Origin: Deltaproteobacteria bacterium
GTDB lineage: Bacteria; Myxococcota_C; UBA6777
Assembly (NCBI GenBank): GCA_002731275.1
Contig: PCBK01000138.1
Coordinates: 1 to 34,771, forward strand
DNA length: 34,771 bases
Direction: 5' to 3'
The stretch's first letter is position 1. Each line of letters starts with the position of its first letter. Position numbers and translations under genes: made by a program. The notes beneath the pieces were generated by a model. That model saw only the letters and a list, made by a program, of their open reading frames with translations, did no database searches and was not told the origin of the DNA. Of the stretch, positions 25,501 through 32,097 are shown piece after piece.

Positions 25501-26021
25501 AACTCTTCGACGACCTTATCGGCTGTCTGCACCGCAAACAGGCCGCTCTTCACAAACTCACGTTTTGCGCGCTGTGAGGACGTTGTATTTAAGGCCTTAA
25601 AATATCGATGTTGCTCAGCAAACATCCGTTCGAGTGCGCGGTAATGTCGTTGCAGGAGTCGCTTGTTATGCACACCAGGCCAAGATACCGTCGCATGCAT
25701 CGTTTTGGACGTAAGGCGGGGATAGACTTTTCCTCCAGATAACGCTGCCTCAACGGTCGTGCGCAAGAGCAACTTTACCCTCTCCTGTTGGCTGTTTGGA
25801 CGACCGACAAGCAAAGAGAGCCGCATATACCGTTCACAAAGCATCCGTTGCCTTCCGGCAAGATCGAGCTGATGCCCCCCTAACGTCTGGACTTCGAGAG
25901 AATGCAACGCGTACAACAACCCTAAAACGACAAGCAAGAAGCAAAGCCCCACCCCCAAAAGGGCTACAATCCAAATGGGGACCGGGATCTTTTTCTCAAC
26001 GTTGGTATCCGTGTCCTGCAT
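22509..26021 (-). CDS. Membrane-bound hybrid sensor histidine kinase with two receiver domains
   Basis: The 1170-residue protein has two transmembrane helices (about 14-40 and 188-210). Between them is a region beginning HQLDLAGRQRMLCERYMRLS that matches the PilJ/type IV methyl-accepting N-terminal family, so it faces the periplasm. Next come a PAS domain (about 225-340), a PAS_3-type domain (355-467) and a GAF-like domain (480-630). The HisKA domain carries His673 in SHELRTP. The ATPase domain has NLLSNAVKF, DTGIGI and GTGLGL. Two receivers end the protein, with Asp972 and Asp1092. The start at 26021 has AGGAG upstream; the frame open to 26117 is rejected. It heads the three-gene phosphorelay, and its ligand is unknown. 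Confidence 0.9.
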   Translation of the reverse strand: MQDTDTNVEKKIPVPIWIVALLGVGLCFLLVVLGLLYALHSLEVQTLGGHQLDLAGRQRMLCERYMRLSLLVGRPNSQQERVKLLLRTTVEAALSGGKVYPRLTSKTMHATVSWPGVHNKRLLQRHYRALERMFAEQHRYFKALNTTSSQRAKREFVKSGLFAVQTADKVVEELSLFFSRRLHRSKQIIFFTLSVAMLLFLLASFSLYSANRKMISTNQKAHHQATLYQSIFETILDGLIVADERGKIEQCNQTAERIFGYDEGELLGKSVISIFSPVDGVQQPEADKLKRGELHEAAGLRETNGMHKDGTAFPVELATVRLHVGERVMFLGAIRDLSERKQYEDALQDWKERMEIATASAGIGVWEWDFETEEMVWNDQMYKHYGISADLFPSSYELWCAGVHPDERDSFVKTMNDARDGLSDIDTEFRVLLPDQVERFFKMYAVVVRDEDGKGVRMIGTQWDISSSHQAILLEERLQIERVFSQLMLTFVQTGENDPVENALDVLREVGGYRPVALYQFDEWEGALSLRCALGLGTDVKMTYIMGEGLVGEAALKREPIFWESVPNRTFQLNTGVGVFETTHIFAIPLIYKEILLGVLVGTSGYEFSERSKKWLIQVGTQISVGLSTLRQHEQLKKLTSQLNTRNRQIALQNEELSHANRMKSEFLASMSHELRTPLNAIIGFSEILKDEVLGELSKQQLDYVSEIFKSGHHLLSLINDILDLSKVEAGKMELFLERVELKGFIASTLSVVKESAMKKDIELVYEVDSALSHVEVDARKMRQIVYNLLSNAVKFTPEGGHVSVEVKPYKERFFEVSVSDTGIGIEEEHFGRLFRPFEQLDGGMNREYEGTGLGLALVKRLTTLHGGEVGLESQPGRGSRFWVHIPCDQSSEVVKTHIAEDVVSHALEMKEAYSSSEAISPLAVVVCQDPDSQELIRLYLQDVGIEVIFFPDTASALTHAYKRQPHFMILDLHISGQLDPDFYTEVAQSEQLRGLPIIVVCADEHVNVINGIGAFAVLAKPLRRKEMLEIVDKILCSRKTGCILVVDDDPNALSIISSYFEGKPYDIRTADGGAEALAMVHEEPPDLVLLDLMMPEIDGFEVLKRLRADQRTLHLPVIILTAKQLSQGERLLLKQQTQGLFSKASTAGSDIVKYIETWFGYKPSKRPLP

Positions 26022-26473
26022 ACAGCGCTCCTGTGCCGAAAGGAACTTTTTCGGTGGCTGCAAGAAAAAGGAGACAGAAAAAAGAAACGCAGGTGAAAGT
26101 TGCAGTTGGAATCGCAAGCGTCGTGACTCGTCGTCGACATGGTCCAGCCACGTCTTCTCCTCGTGTCTTGCCTGAGGTTCCGTCTACTGTCCTCCTTCGT
26201 ACGCTTTTTTCCTTGCAGCAGCCTTCTCAGAATATCTTTCCGTACATACATCCAAAAAAAGAAGTTCTTACAAGCGAATATCGTATTCTATTCGGAATCC
26301 AACGGTAAAATCAAGCATAAACATACTAAACTGATTTTACATATAAAACCCTCGCAATAAAGTATATGTACAGCAAGCACATAGAAAAAGTCCACACTTA
26401 AAAGTAAAAAAATGTCACATCATAAAAAAATGAACCAAAGTGTCTATGAATGCGTATGCTGCATTGGAAATGG

Positions 26474-26644
26474 GAACTGTTGTGTCAGTACAGTAGCTCA
26501 CTAGGAAGAGCATCGGATTGAAACTCTGAGTGAATGGGTTCGAGTCCCATCGAAAATAGACATACCCCTTCTCCTACTTTCCACCTTGATTCATTGCATT
26601 ATGATCTTGGGACGTATTCAACGAGAACTGTTGTGTTTGTACAG
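26474..26644 (+). repeat. Two copies of a 20-base leader repeat, each before a tRNA-like unit
   Basis: GAACTGTTGTGTCAGTACAG at 26474-26493 and GAACTGTTGTGTTTGTACAG at 26625-26644 agree at 18 of 20 positions, 151 bases apart. The first copy runs straight into base 8 of a tRNA-Phe-like body. The second is followed five bases later by a sequence resembling the anticodon arm and T arm of another tRNA. Each copy contains CTGT and ACAG arms spaced by nine bases. This may be a promoter, a processing signal or a recombination site. Confidence 0.6.
26487..26558 (+). tRNA. tRNA-Phe(GAA)-like unit with a non-pairing acceptor stem
   Basis: From U8 to base 65 the fold is complete. TA lies at 26494-26495. 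The D stem is GCTC/GAGC with G18-G19. The anticodon stem is TCGGA/TCTGA around TTGAAAC, giving anticodon GAA with T33 and A37. The variable region has four bases. The T stem is ATGGG/CCCAT around TTCGAGT. The expected acceptor 3' strand is CGAAAAT with A26558 as discriminator, but the seven bases before U8 (AGTACAG, the end of the leader repeat) pair at only three scattered positions. No CCA is encoded. It is either a damaged tRNA gene whose 5' end was replaced, or an unusual gene needing acceptor repair. Confidence 0.5.
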
Positions 26645-26661
26645 AAAATTCGGCGTTGTAA

Positions 26662-26741
26662 GCCAGAGGTCGAAGGTTCGATTCCTTCTCTCGCCAGTTT
26701 TACGGCGAGATAGCTCAGTTTGGTAGAGCACTGCTTTTCAC
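26662..26741 (+). tRNA. Possible circularly permuted tRNA-Glu(UUC)-like gene
   Basis: A tRNA 3' half lies upstream of a tRNA 5' half. The 3' half (26662-26696) has GCCAG, a five-base variable region, T stem GAAGG/CCTTC around TTCGATT, acceptor strand TCTCGCC and discriminator A. Seven bases later the 5' half (26704-26741) has GGCGAGA, TA, a D stem GCTC/GAGC with G18-G19, then CTGC and TTTTCAC. The acceptor strands pair at 7 of 7 positions. Joined in order, the anticodon loop is TTTTCAC (anticodon TTC), closed by CTGC with G(C)CAG, four pairs plus one bulged C. No CCA is encoded. Alternatively, remnants of two tandem tRNA genes are read as one: bases 26650-26666 alone can form an anticodon-like arm with TGT. 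Confidence 0.45.
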
Positions 26742-26765
26742 ACGAGCACACACCTTCCCTCGTGT
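26740..26765 (-). terminator. Candidate hairpin downstream of the TonB operon
   Basis: ACACGAG (26740-26746) and CTCGTGT (26759-26765) form a perfect 7-bp stem around a 12-base loop, about 40 bases past the stop of the last gene of the minus-strand TonB operon. No T-tract follows in that direction, so factor-independent termination is uncertain. Its left arm overlaps the end of the tRNA 5' half. Confidence 0.3.
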
Positions 26766-26802
26766 CCTCAGATCCCCCCTCCCATGAAGTTGCAAAATGA
26801 CG

Positions 26803-27897
26803 TTATGGACTCGCCTTTGGTCCCACTTTCACACGAATCATACGCCAATCAAAGCCACCTCGCCTGTCTCGTGCGATCGCGACGATATTGACTTGCAGCC
26901 CCTCTTTGAGCGCCTGCCCCCGGAAATCATTTGGATACCAGTATGGATCTTCGGTGTGTTGGGGAGGATTCTTCCCCGAAAAAATCGACGCAGATCGGTC
27001 AAATTCTCCTTCTGTTGCATACCATAAGATCTGGATATCTTCTTTGAATTTAACACCATCGACAGTTGAAGTCAGTTCATCTTGAGAGGCTGGATCAATC
27101 TCTGCTTTGATCTTCAGCTTCCCTCCAATAGGCACGGTGATCTCATCGCACTTGTCGGCTTCCCCTGGCATGCAGGAGGTGATGGACTTTTCGTCAGCCA
27201 AAAACCCTGTAATTTTGGGATTATGGTTGCGATTCTCTTCGGTTTTACTGGAGATCAGCACATTTTTGAGTGAGATCTGTTGAAGTCCGTCATAAGACGC
27301 GGTCAGGATCAACAGCGCATCAGCGCCCTTCTCCTTCTCTTCGGTGGTCTTCAATGGATCCAAAAACCCTTTGGGGACAGTCCAACGAATCGTCTCACCA
27401 CAAGGTGGAAATCCAGGCAGACACACCAAACTCTCCGTTCGATTGGCGTCCATACTCGCAGGACAAAGTGTCACACTACCAAAGGGGTTGCCACCATCAG
27501 GCACACCACCATCAGGTGCACCACCATCGAACCCACCGCTCGCAAGCCCTGTACAAGAAGCGTTTGAGTTACCTGGGCCCAGCATGGGAAGACAGGCAAC
27601 CCAGAGTGCTTGTGGTTTGTCACATGAAAATGTACCTGCTTTGAACGCTCCATCAGGATTCATCGCGAGAAAAGAGAGCTGCGCTGTTTCGCCTGGTGCG
27701 AGCTCAGGAGGTTCTGACTTGATCGCGAGGACCCTAAACTTATCGATCTGTGAGATAGGCGGGAAAGGTGGTTGGCAATCTTCAAAACAGCTCGCAAAAA
27801 GCATCAACGCACAAAGCAACATGCCCCCTTTCAAGAGAGCAAAGATTCTATGTACACGCTGACTTGACATCATACTTCCCTGCTTGTGATGTGACAT
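26803..27897 (-). CDS. Lipoprotein at the end of the TonB operon
   Basis: The 364-residue protein has a hydrophobic signal ending Leu-Phe-Ala-Ser-Cys, so it is probably lipidated. The mature part is rich in Cys and Pro, with a low-complexity Asp-Gly-Gly repeat around residues 150-170, a composition common in myxobacterial lipoproteins. No enzymatic family is recognised. Its placement directly after the receptor gene suggests a surface partner of the receptor. The ATG at 27897 shares a base with the receptor's TGA and has AAAGGA eight bases upstream. A later ATG at 27873 would give a shorter, more typical signal peptide and is a real alternative. Confidence 0.7.
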   Translation of the reverse strand: MSHHKQGSMMSSQRVHRIFALLKGGMLLCALMLFASCFEDCQPPFPPISQIDKFRVLAIKSEPPELAPGETAQLSFLAMNPDGAFKAGTFSCDKPQALWVACLPMLGPGNSNASCTGLASGGFDGGAPDGGVPDGGNPFGSVTLCPASMDANRTESLVCLPGFPPCGETIRWTVPKGFLDPLKTTEEKEKGADALLILTASYDGLQQISLKNVLISSKTEENRNHNPKITGFLADEKSITSCMPGEADKCDEITVPIGGKLKIKAEIDPASQDELTSTVDGVKFKEDIQILWYATEGEFDRSASIFSGKNPPQHTEDPYWYPNDFRGQALKEGLQVNIVAIARDRRGGFDWRMIRVKVGPKASP

Positions 27898-30755
27898 CAA
27901 AACTGTCCTTTCACGCCAAGAGATGGAAAGATCGGGAGCCCTGTAAGCGGCGCTGTTTGGGTGAAATCGTAGTTGTTGATCGTCCCCTCCTGGTTGGGAT
28001 AGTTGTAGACGTTTTGCACATCGAGATAAAAGGAGAGTTTCCACAGTGGGAAGACCAGCTCGTAATCGAGACGGATATCCAGCTGGTGAAAGAGCGGGTT
28101 GCGAGCTGAGTACAACTTCCCAGGGATCTGGATATAGCCGTTGGTGTCGGCGTTGTAGATACTCCCCTGAATCGGCGTGTAGGGGTTTCCACTGACCAAC
28201 CGAAAGCGCGCACTGACAGAGAAGCCAAAGCCCAACTTATACGCTCCCAGGACCGTAAAGATATGCGTCTGATCGTAGTCAAACAAACGCCACTCCTTAC
28301 CAGGAGCGTCTTGTCGTTCGGAGCGACCTACAGTATAGCTCAACCAGCCAAAGAAGCGTTTGTGAGGCGGAAAGCGAATCAACACTTCGAGACCATAAGC
28401 ACGCCCGACACCTTGGTTATTGAGTCGTTCGGACACCTCATCGCCATCTCGGATGACGACTTGATTGCTGCTCGTGATCAAGTCATACAAATGTTTGTAG
28501 TAGAAGGTAAATTCGGTTGTAAACTCTCGACAAATATCGCCGAGAGCGGCTGGACACTTCCAACGCCCTACGAGTCCCGCTGTGTAGTGAATGGCATTTT
28601 CGGACTTGATCAATGGGTTCCCAAAATCGGGGTTCACCTCCTGCCCTGACGGAGGTTGAGAAAACAGGCCGACACTCCCCGTTAAGGTGAGCGGCTTGAT
28701 CACTGTCCAAGAGACGGCAAAACGCGGATTGATCAAAAATTGCTCAGGACGAGAGAAGTAGTCAACACGCACACCTGTGATCGTCCTCAGCGGTTTGACA
28801 GGCTTCCAATTGATCTCAAAGTAAGCAGCAGGCTCCATCACCCATTGTTTATTCTCGATGGTCCGGTACTCATCGAGTGTACTACTTGTCGATCCAGAGC
28901 CGGGTTCATCTTCAGGGCGTGGAGGGGAGATGTTGGGGATTCGTAGAGAGAGCTCGGTCCTCCTGATCCGCGTATCAATCCCCATCCGAAAAGACAAGAA
29001 TGAGAAGGGTTTGAGCCTCAACTCATCGCGAAAAGAGAAGTCATAGTTGGCGTTATCGACAGTGATCGCAGCGCCTGCGTTTGTGTTGGTGCTGGTCAGA
29101 CCAACATCAAATGAGAGCTGGTGTTCGATCGTTTTGGAGGGCGCGATCTTCCAATATGTTTGGAAACGGTAGAAGGTAGTCGTAAAATTAAAGTCCCCTC
29201 GAATATTCGATCGGCCGATGGGTTCATCTCGTAAAAAAGAGAGCCGATCGTCGGAGAAATAGAACATAATCCCGACACTTTGGGCCTTGGTGATTTGCCA
29301 ATCGAGTTTGACTTGAGCGTCGTAGTAACGAGGCGCAACAGTTAAATCAAAAGCCCTGTTATCCGAGGGCAAGACCAACCCCAAAAATGCATCGAGGTGG
29401 CTACGTCGGCCACTGATGATGAGGTTCGCGCCCTTCCACAGTGGTCCTTCGAGAAACAACCCAATATCCGTAAAGTCGAAATCGAGATAACCGTGCCAGC
29501 GATCTTTCCCTTTGCGGGTTTGTAAATCGATAACACCACCTGTTGAGCGGCCATATGCGACACTAAATCCGCCTGGGATAAAATCCAATCGCTTCGCCAT
29601 GTCACCGTTAAGTACAGCGGTCAAACCACCAAAATGGTACAGCTGTGGGATCTGATGACCGTTGAGATACACACGGGAGTCATCTGGAGCCGATCCACGG
29701 ACGACGAAAAAGCCTGTGTTCAGAGGTGTACGAGCGACACCAGGGAGGTTTTGTACAACCTTCAGAGGATCACCTTGTGTGCCAGGTAGGACCTTGATCT
29801 CTTCTTGTCGTAAGGATTGACGATGGATCTCGCGCCGCTCTTTGCGCTCCCTCGTCACAGTCTCAAAGAGTCCGGAGCCTTCGCTGCGGATATACCACGC
29901 CCGCTCTTGTTTTTCACCGGCAAAAATCGGAATGATCGGCTTCTTGGTCTTTCGATCACGTCCTGGTTTGACGGAACGTTTTTTGCCTCTGTAGACACGT
30001 AAAATAGCCTGAAAGCGTTTATAGTTAGGCACAGGGATCACGAGACGATATCGCCCAGGGGGGAGCTTCGGAACTTCATACTGCCCTTGCTCGTTGGCGA
30101 TCACCTGCTTTTTGACGCGTTGTCCGAGGAAAAACATCGTCGCACCATCGATCGGCTTCCTCGTCCCTCGTTCGAGAACGTAGCCATACAACATGGTCTC
30201 TGTTGAGGTCGGCTGCATCGTCCTTTTTTTGACCGTCGTACGTCGCGCAACAGGTCGACTTGTGGGTCGGGAGGTGGGCTGTTGACGTTTGGCAGGACGA
30301 CTTGTCGGTGCCTTCACAGTCTTCACAAAAAAAGCATAGCGATAATTGATCCGAACAGGGACGGGTTTTCCCTTGTAAGTCGCAGGGACAAACTGGAATT
30401 GCTTTGCGGCTTTCATCGCGGCGTCATCGAATGCTTTTCCGGCAGATTGTAGGATGGTCACTTTGGCGACCTGCCCTTTTTTATCGACGATCAATTGAAG
30501 GATCACAGAGACGTTCTTACGCTTCTTCAGCTCGACCTTTGGGTAGGGTGCCTTGATAAACTGCTTCAGCTTTGGGGGAACAAAACCCTTGGGTGTGGAA
30601 GATTTGGAGACTTTCTTTTTCGTCTCATTGTTGGAGGTTTTGGTATCCGTTTTTTTGGATGTCGTATCGGTCGCTTTTTTGGATGTATCTTCAGCATAGA
30701 CAGAAGAAGGCACAAACAAGAGCAATGATAGAAAAAGGAAAAGAAGGGTACGCAT
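27897..30755 (-). CDS. TonB-dependent outer-membrane receptor with an N-terminal TonB C-terminal-like domain
   Basis: The 952-residue protein has a signal peptide (1-21), a Lys/Ser/Thr-rich spacer, then a domain at about 62-145 resembling the C-terminal domain of TonB, ending YKGKPVPVRINYRYAF. A Pro/Arg-rich linker follows. Residues 188-265 form a carboxypeptidase-regulatory-like beta domain, 315-415 a plug containing VVRGSAPDDSRVYLNG and PGGFSVAYG, and the remainder a 22-strand-type barrel ending in Phe. Such receptors import scarce substrates using energy from ExbB-ExbD-TonB, all encoded just upstream. The substrate is not evident. The ATG at 30755 shares a base with the stop of tonB, with GGAGG upstream; an in-frame TTG at 30758 is less likely. 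Confidence 0.88.
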   Translation of the reverse strand: MRTLLFLFLSLLLFVPSSVYAEDTSKKATDTTSKKTDTKTSNNETKKKVSKSSTPKGFVPPKLKQFIKAPYPKVELKKRKNVSVILQLIVDKKGQVAKVTILQSAGKAFDDAAMKAAKQFQFVPATYKGKPVPVRINYRYAFFVKTVKAPTSRPAKRQQPTSRPTSRPVARRTTVKKRTMQPTSTETMLYGYVLERGTRKPIDGATMFFLGQRVKKQVIANEQGQYEVPKLPPGRYRLVIPVPNYKRFQAILRVYRGKKRSVKPGRDRKTKKPIIPIFAGEKQERAWYIRSEGSGLFETVTRERKERREIHRQSLRQEEIKVLPGTQGDPLKVVQNLPGVARTPLNTGFFVVRGSAPDDSRVYLNGHQIPQLYHFGGLTAVLNGDMAKRLDFIPGGFSVAYGRSTGGVIDLQTRKGKDRWHGYLDFDFTDIGLFLEGPLWKGANLIISGRRSHLDAFLGLVLPSDNRAFDLTVAPRYYDAQVKLDWQITKAQSVGIMFYFSDDRLSFLRDEPIGRSNIRGDFNFTTTFYRFQTYWKIAPSKTIEHQLSFDVGLTSTNTNAGAAITVDNANYDFSFRDELRLKPFSFLSFRMGIDTRIRRTELSLRIPNISPPRPEDEPGSGSTSSTLDEYRTIENKQWVMEPAAYFEINWKPVKPLRTITGVRVDYFSRPEQFLINPRFAVSWTVIKPLTLTGSVGLFSQPPSGQEVNPDFGNPLIKSENAIHYTAGLVGRWKCPAALGDICREFTTEFTFYYKHLYDLITSSNQVVIRDGDEVSERLNNQGVGRAYGLEVLIRFPPHKRFFGWLSYTVGRSERQDAPGKEWRLFDYDQTHIFTVLGAYKLGFGFSVSARFRLVSGNPYTPIQGSIYNADTNGYIQIPGKLYSARNPLFHQLDIRLDYELVFPLWKLSFYLDVQNVYNYPNQEGTINNYDFTQTAPLTGLPIFPSLGVKGQF

Positions 30756-31612
30756 CAATCCTCCAACTCAAACCGATAGATGTACCGGACAACGACATCG
30801 ACAGGTTTGCCTTTGTAGCGAGCGGGGTGGAAGCGGAATCGACGAAGAGCAGCGACAGCCGCCTTCCCAAATCCAAATCCTTTGGCAGTAGAAGGTCTCA
30901 CGCTGATGACTTTCGCGAAGCGAACGCGACCACTTTTTCTGATCTGGACGCTCAGTACGACGCGTGCCTGGATCCCACGACGTTTGGCTTCAGCCGGATA
31001 TACAGCTCGTGCTTTGCGAAGCTCTCGGGGGTTCTCATCGACTTCGTAAACAGGCACAGGCCGAAAGACATCCCGTCGCCTTGGAGGAGGTTCGACACGT
31101 CGGGGTGCGTAGTATGGACGCACTTTGCTTGGATCGACGATTTTTTTGTCGGGATCTTTCATTAAGGTGTTCCCGACGCGGACCGCCACTTTGGTGCCTT
31201 TTCCCTTCGCAAGAGAGCTCATCGTGACCCCAAAGATTGGCCTTGGAGGTGGCGCATTTCGGGGTGGAGGCTTACGAGGACGCCGATTGGGAGGAGGAAT
31301 CACGCGTCTCCGTCGTGGAGGTGGCGGACGCCTTCTTTTGCGCTTGCGCTTTTTGAACTTCTTTTTGCGCTTTCGCGGCTTAGGCCGTCGGCGGACAGGC
31401 TTTTTGCGTTTGGGTTTTGGGCGCTTTTTCACTTTGCGTGGACGAGGCCGCACAAGCCTGAATTTCACCACCCGAAACTTTTTCCTTTTGGGGGCATGTC
31501 GCTCGGGGGTCTTAAACGCCCACACACTGAGATGCACACAAGCAGACAGAAAAATGGCGAGAAGCCACCGCTGCCATGCAAGCTCTGTGAACATCTCGAT
31601 AAATCGTCTCAT
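30755..31612 (-). CDS. tonB: Energy transducer TonB with an extremely basic linker
   Basis: The 285-residue protein has one N-terminal transmembrane helix (about 16-33), a long periplasmic linker (41-128) made almost wholly of Lys, Arg and Pro, and a C-terminal TonB domain at about 200-285 with the YP-EA start, RVVLSVQIRKSGRVRFAKV and the final YKGKPVDVVVRYIYRF. TonB carries proton-motive energy from ExbB-ExbD to outer-membrane receptors by touching their TonB box. Ordinary TonB linkers are Pro-Lys and Pro-Glu; this one is far more basic. The start at 31612 has GGAAGG seven bases upstream; the in-frame ATG at 31627 lacks a good site. Confidence 0.87.
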   Translation of the reverse strand: MRRFIEMFTELAWQRWLLAIFLSACVHLSVWAFKTPERHAPKRKKFRVVKFRLVRPRPRKVKKRPKPKRKKPVRRRPKPRKRKKKFKKRKRKRRRPPPPRRRRVIPPPNRRPRKPPPRNAPPPRPIFGVTMSSLAKGKGTKVAVRVGNTLMKDPDKKIVDPSKVRPYYAPRRVEPPPRRRDVFRPVPVYEVDENPRELRKARAVYPAEAKRRGIQARVVLSVQIRKSGRVRFAKVISVRPSTAKGFGFGKAAVAALRRFRFHPARYKGKPVDVVVRYIYRFELED

Positions 31613-31645
31613 CTTACAACCTTCCATTCAGCAAACGAGAAAAGC

Positions 31646-32086
31646 TCACGGCGCATCAGCCTGATCGGGATCAATATTGAATGCATACTGTTCAACGCCA
31701 AGGCGGCGTAAAAGATCCAGCAACCAGATGATCTTTCCGTGGATCACGATGCGATCAGCGGCGATAATCGCCTGTGCATTTTTGCCTTGCTTTTTGGCGA
31801 GCTGCTTGACGCGTTCTTTGAGTTGCTCAGTTGTGACGAGTTTTCCATTGAGATAGAAGGTCTCTTTGCGATTTTTCTCCGCCTTTCGAATAGTAATCGA
31901 GATAGGCGACGTCTTGCTCTCTTCGCCGGTGCTGGCTTTGGGGAGCTCAAGCGGAATCGCTGGTGGGACCATGAGTCTCGCGGTCACCATGAAAATAATG
32001 AGGAGGACGAGGACAACATCAACGAGAGGCGTCACGTTGATCGCGACGATGATGTCGTCATCATCCATAGAAGCACCACCTGCCAT
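31646..32086 (-). CDS. exbD: Biopolymer transport protein ExbD/TolR family
   Basis: The 146-residue protein has a short cytoplasmic N-terminus, one transmembrane helix (about 18-38) with the conserved Asp in TPLVDVVLVLLIIFMV, and a periplasmic domain. That Asp carries protons through the ExbB-ExbD channel. AAGGAGG precedes the ATG. The gene lies 11 bases after exbB and 33 before tonB, so it is the central member of the operon. Confidence 0.92.
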   Translation of the reverse strand: MAGGASMDDDDIIVAINVTPLVDVVLVLLIIFMVTARLMVPPAIPLELPKASTGEESKTSPISITIRKAEKNRKETFYLNGKLVTTEQLKERVKQLAKKQGKNAQAIIAADRIVIHGKIIWLLDLLRRLGVEQYAFNIDPDQADAP

Positions 32087-32097
32087 GATCGTCCTCC

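Larger units (their letters stand above)
26022..26802. other. Long non-coding region holding two tRNA-like units
   Basis: No protein gene is credible here. The first 400 bases are AT-rich and probably contain the promoter of the hybrid kinase operon, which I could not place with confidence. From 26474 on lie the paired leader repeats and the tRNA-like units described separately. Short frames at 26139-26360 lack ribosome binding sites. Confidence 0.6.

Noticed and set aside
26477-26493. LexA-like site CTGT-N9-ACAG in the leader repeat
   Set aside because: The classical LexA spacing is eight bases, not nine, and the inner sequence does not fit, so I do not call it an SOS box.
26650-26696. Stand-alone tRNA-Thr(UGU)-like gene using TCGGC-GTTGTAA-GCCAG
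   Set aside because: The D arm and 5' acceptor strand are missing upstream, and the stem has a C-A mismatch. The permuted reading explains the perfect acceptor match better, although this remains the main alternative.
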